A stretch of DNA of 8,015 nucleotides from the NCBI GenBank assembly GCA_024278345.1, contig JAJRTK010000033.1, positions 1 through 8,015 of the forward strand, given 5' to 3'. This DNA comes from a bacterium. Lineage in GTDB: Bacteria; CSSED10-310; JAJRTK01. Under the pieces are notes generated by a model. It did not search any database and was not told the origin of the DNA. It worked only from the letters and a program-made list of their open reading frames with translations. How positions within the stretch are numbered: the first letter of the stretch is position 1; the number at the start of each line of letters is the position of its first letter. The position numbers were made by a program, and so were the translations under genes. This document shows, one piece after another, positions 5,919 through 8,015 of the stretch.

Positions 5919-6665
5919 CTACCCCTCGGGCTGAGGCGCACGATTCTCCAGAGGATCAAGTAAAGGGGAACCGCCAAAACGCCAATAAGTCGCAATTCCA
6001 CCCAGCAGGATCGTCACGGAGACGGCACCGACAACCAGGCCCCACGCCCAGTAAACACCGCCCAGGGCTGAGGCTATCTGCGACGTGTCGGACGGGAACC
6101 GACCGCCGGCCGTGTCTGCGAATCTCGAGAAGAGATAGCCACTGCTGGAGAAGACGCTCAACGACAATTGAATGGCCAGAAAGAGCAGGCCCACCTGGGC
6201 CTCGCGATCCGATGCCAGGCGTGCAAGAACCAGAATCAGCAGGCCTGCGCTGGCGCAGAACGCGATGCCGAAGAGATTCCGCACCACCAGGAGCACCGAG
6301 GCCAGGAAAAGGAAACCCAGGCCAGAAAGACCCAGGCGTGCCAGGCGAGGCCGCGTACTCATGAGAAAGAGGCCGCCTGCTGCCACGGCCGGGCCCAGCA
6401 GTCCTCCCGCCGAAACCAGGGCCGAACGGAAAGCGGAGGCGGGGTAGCTCGTCTGTGCGATACCCGAGCCATCCACCCACATGCGAAACGACTCGAAGAC
6501 GCCTCCCAGGAAAAGAGCAGCCAGACCGTGTCCCATCTCGTGGGAAAACGTGGCCAGCCAAACGAGAGGCCGGGCTAGGAACCAGGCGAAGGGAAGATGG
6601 TAGAGAGCGATGGTAGCGGCGGCCGCAAGAAGCAAGGGAAACACCGGTCTGTATGGACGAGACAT
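5919..6665 (-). CDS. M50B-type integral-membrane metallopeptidase
   Basis: This is a 248-aa polytopic membrane protein resembling the Peptidase_M50B family, distant relatives of site-2 proteases. It opens with a hydrophobic helix (PVFPLLLAAAATIALYHL). A second membrane helix carries the zinc motif H42-E-M-G-H46, and further helices lie at about 83-102, 113-148, 158-174 and 203-225. A later G-x-x-P-S-D-T segment, with the aspartate near residue 193, is in the place expected for the third zinc ligand. No PDZ domain is present, as is usual for this subgroup. The frame could begin at TTG 6671, but GGGAGG 6 nt before the ATG at 6665 supports the ATG. The gene follows the GH99-like gene by 79 bp on the same strand. 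Substrate unknown. Cleavage of the nearby membrane anti-sigma factor is conceivable but not shown. Confidence 0.85.
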   Translation of the reverse strand: MSRPYRPVFPLLLAAAATIALYHLPFAWFLARPLVWLATFSHEMGHGLAALFLGGVFESFRMWVDGSGIAQTSYPASAFRSALVSAGGLLGPAVAAGGLFLMSTRPRLARLGLSGLGFLFLASVLLVVRNLFGIAFCASAGLLILVLARLASDREAQVGLLFLAIQLSLSVFSSSGYLFSRFADTAGGRFPSDTSQIASALGGVYWAWGLVVGAVSVTILLGGIATYWRFGGSPLLDPLENRAPQPEG

Positions 6666-6671
6666 GGGCAA

Positions 6672-6677
6672 CCTCCC
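6672..6677 (-). promoter_or_regulatory. Ribosome binding site deciding the M50B start
   Basis: GGGAGG on the minus strand lies 6 nt from the ATG at 6665 and directly abuts the alternative TTG at 6671, which is too close to be used. It therefore selects the ATG. Confidence 0.75.
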
Positions 6678-6688
6678 GAAGTCCTTTC

Positions 6689-6718
6689 TATTTAGTCATC
6701 TACCGTGAGGCGGTTCAA
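6689..6718 (-). promoter_or_regulatory. Weak candidate promoter before the M50B gene
   Basis: On the minus strand a TTGAAC-like -35 element is followed after about 18 bp by TAAATA in an AT-richer patch, about 25 bp before the M50B start. The match to the housekeeping consensus is only moderate. The gene could instead be read through from the GH99-like gene, whose stop is 79 bp upstream. Confidence 0.22.
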
Positions 6719-6744
6719 CAACAGCGACACTTGAGGCATCGATG

Positions 6745-8010
6745 TCACTTTTCTCCGTTGGTGGATCCAAAAACTTCCTTCACGACATCCAGGAGTTCGA
6801 AGCCGTAGTTACCGCCTCCATAGGGTTCACCATCTTCCATGGTCGGTTCGATGGAGGTTCCTTCGTGCCACTCGTTGAAAGAGGTGAGCCAGACGAGCCT
6901 CTCTTGGGGATCGAGGTTGGTGAGGGCCATTTCCTGGGCCTGGTTAAAGGCCTCCAGGACCTGTTGGCGAGATTCGGCGACGACAGGCGGATGGAGGTTT
7001 CCCCGGACCGCCGAATCATCGAATTGCGGGGAAACGGCTGGCATGAAGACGACAGATCGACCGGTTGCCAGGTTGGGCACCTGGGGCGCCGTGAAGAGCC
7101 ACTTTTGGTAGACGGGCAGGTAGAAGGCCGCAAATTCCGGAAGAGTCCAGCGAGGTCGCCTACGCATTCTTAGGGGATCGTAAAGGGAATAAGTGCTCAC
7201 TGCGTCGAAGGCTTCGATCCGACGGGGATCAGCCGGATCGTACCAAACCTCGTCGGCGATGATGTAGACCCCCGTTCCTTGGAGGATCGGTTGGTCCCGG
7301 ATCTCCGCAATCGCTTCTTTCCAGGCGCCCTGGAAAGAGCGGGTCAGATAGAGCCAAAGAACGGGCCTGCCATCGATTCTGAAATAGTCTGGATGCCCAA
7401 AATAGCGCCCGGCAAGCCTGGAAATATCCTGGATGACGATGGCACGGAGCCTGGGATCGTCAAAATCAAAGTGAAACGGATCGCCATAACCAAACTGCGC
7501 CAGGCGGATGGCCGTGTCGTAGAAGATGCAAAACTTGATCTTGGAAAGATTAGGAGCCTGGAGCAGCCCCTGTTCAAAGTTCGTTTCCGCCCAATTCTGC
7601 CCGAACCATTCCACGGCGAAAAGATCGATCCCCGAGGCAGCGGCCCACCGGATGTGCTGTTCGGCGACCATGGGGTCCGCCGAATCATACCGGCCCAGGA
7701 AGGGTTCGTGGAAGATCCCCTCTCGCCAGTGATGCTCGGCATCGTACCAGGTGTAGTAGTGGGCGGCCACCCGGACTTTTGGAGTGGGCGGCGAGGGTGG
7801 ATCGCGGCCCGGATCGCCACAACTCGCACTGACGATCATGAGGGCAAAGCCAAGAGATCCAAGAAGATTTCTCTGGGACCTATCAAATTGTCGTGTTTTT
7901 GCTTTACAATTTTCTTCGCCGAAACGGTGGCACCGGCATCTTGCCGGTGTAGCGCCCTCCGGGCTGCACGGAGCCGGGAAGGAGGCCCGCCCCAGCGGTG
8001 AAGTTGTCAA
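6745..8010 (-). CDS. GH99/WbsX-type glycosidase-like lipoprotein (start unresolved)
   Basis: The C-terminal ~345 residues form a TIM-barrel-type domain of the GH99 endo-mannosidase/WbsX group, enzymes acting on mannose-type or similar glycans. Landmarks, numbered from the TTG at 8010: HYYTWYD (84-90), SGIDLFAVEWFGQNW, DYFRIDGRPVLWLY, and TSFNEWHEGTSIEP (376-389). The last carries the E380/E383 pair three residues apart, expected for the catalytic glutamates of GH99. A hydrophobic segment NLLGSLGFALMIVSASC (C64) looks like a lipoprotein signal, although Ser at -3 is atypical. The start is a problem. The only in-frame ATG (7839) lies inside that signal. The only earlier conventional start is TTG 8010, five bases from the window edge, and the codons between are largely intergenic repeat. 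The frame is still open at the edge, so the 5' end may be incomplete or damaged. Confidence 0.82.
   Translation of the reverse strand: MTTSPLGRASFPAPCSPEGATPARCRCHRFGEENCKAKTRQFDRSQRNLLGSLGFALMIVSASCGDPGRDPPSPPTPKVRVAAHYYTWYDAEHHWREGIFHEPFLGRYDSADPMVAEQHIRWAAASGIDLFAVEWFGQNWAETNFEQGLLQAPNLSKIKFCIFYDTAIRLAQFGYGDPFHFDFDDPRLRAIVIQDISRLAGRYFGHPDYFRIDGRPVLWLYLTRSFQGAWKEAIAEIRDQPILQGTGVYIIADEVWYDPADPRRIEAFDAVSTYSLYDPLRMRRRPRWTLPEFAAFYLPVYQKWLFTAPQVPNLATGRSVVFMPAVSPQFDDSAVRGNLHPPVVAESRQQVLEAFNQAQEMALTNLDPQERLVWLTSFNEWHEGTSIEPTMEDGEPYGGGNYGFELLDVVKEVFGSTNGEK
7885..7912. promoter_or_regulatory. AT-rich inverted repeat, operator-like, upstream of the GH99-like gene
   Basis: AAATTGT (7885-7891) and ACAATTT (7906-7912) are exact inverted copies with a 14-nt spacer. 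The arms start 21 bp apart, about two helical turns, so a dimeric regulator could contact one face. The stretch is strikingly AT-rich within GC-rich DNA and lies before the lipoprotein signal of the GH99-like gene, where a promoter or operator would be expected. This is a structural inference; no regulator is identified. Confidence 0.4.
7919..7995. repeat. GC-rich palindromic intergenic repeat (REP-like)
   Basis: The segment contains CACCGGCA-TCT-TGCCGGTG, a perfect 8-bp hairpin (7931-7949), followed by GCCC-TCC-GGGC (7954-7964) and further GC-rich partial palindromes. Sequences of the type 'GGTGGCACCGGCATCTTGCCGG' are familiar to me as dispersed repeats in several environmental bacterial genomes, where they are often mistranslated as short spurious proteins. 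It lies just upstream of the GH99-like gene and forms most of the extra N-terminal codons of that frame. Copy number cannot be judged from one window. Confidence 0.55.
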
Positions 8011-8015
8011 CCGAA

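Noticed and set aside
5795-6001. A 68-codon minus-strand frame covering the M50B 3' end and the intergenic region
   Set aside because: It is out of frame with M50B, most of it overlaps that gene, and its intergenic part shows no family, export signal or ribosome site.
7279-8001. A 240-codon plus-strand open frame opposite the GH99-like gene
   Set aside because: It is antisense to a gene with clear motifs, its product has no recognisable domain, and it runs into the intergenic repeat. Long antisense frames are common in GC-rich DNA.
1-8015. CRISPR array, transposase, prophage or toxin-antitoxin or defence module
   Set aside because: There are no regularly spaced repeats and no transposase, integrase, nuclease or toxin motifs. 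The ATGA-coupled pairs are explained by sigma/anti-sigma and by the M14 unit.

Overview
The window is a GC-rich bacterial segment. All nine well-supported genes lie on the minus strand, so transcription runs from right (8015) to left (1). N-terminal export signals, a clear lipobox (LAGC) and a zinc-finger anti-sigma factor suggest a diderm environmental heterotroph. The mix of ECF regulation, DUF4252-like proteins, GH99-like and M50B-like genes would fit Acidobacteriota or a similar deep-branching lineage. There is no taxonomic marker here, so that placement is a low-confidence inference. I see no rRNA, tRNA, CRISPR array, transposase or phage gene.

Region by region, in transcription order. 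(1) 8015-6745: a GH99/WbsX-type glycosidase-like lipoprotein. Its upstream part is a GC-rich palindromic intergenic repeat followed by an AT-rich stretch with a 7-bp inverted repeat, and its start codon cannot be settled. (2) 6665-5919: an integral-membrane M50B-type metallopeptidase with an HEMGH motif. (3) A 263-bp intergenic region with a large imperfect hairpin and a candidate ECF-type promoter. (4) 5655-3287: a compact four-gene operon of ECF sigma factor, zf-HC2 anti-sigma factor (ATGA overlap), secreted DUF4252-like protein and DUF4252-like lipoprotein. (5) 2997-2563: a stand-alone two-CBS-domain protein. (6) 2379-137: a two-gene unit coupled by an ATGA overlap, made of an unrecognised secreted 160-aa protein and an M14 zinc carboxypeptidase with a Pro/Thr linker and C-terminal membrane anchor. 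(7) 136-1: a palindrome-rich intergenic tail.

The central operon reads as an envelope-signalling module. The sigma factor is held by a membrane-anchored anti-sigma factor, and the same transcript makes two related exported proteins. A TGTAACC / CGTAGTC element just upstream of the sigma gene suggests autoregulation. The flanking genes (extracellular glycosidase, membrane protease, anchored carboxypeptidase) point to polymer or peptide handling at the cell surface, but nothing in the sequence ties them functionally to the sigma operon.

No clearly new system is demonstrated. The points most worth a second look are: the unknown protein coupled to the M14 peptidase; the paired DUF4252-like genes in an ECF operon with a candidate autoregulatory promoter; an octamer (CCGATGAC/GTCATCGG) found five times, always between genes; and the repeat-disrupted 5' end of the GH99-like gene.
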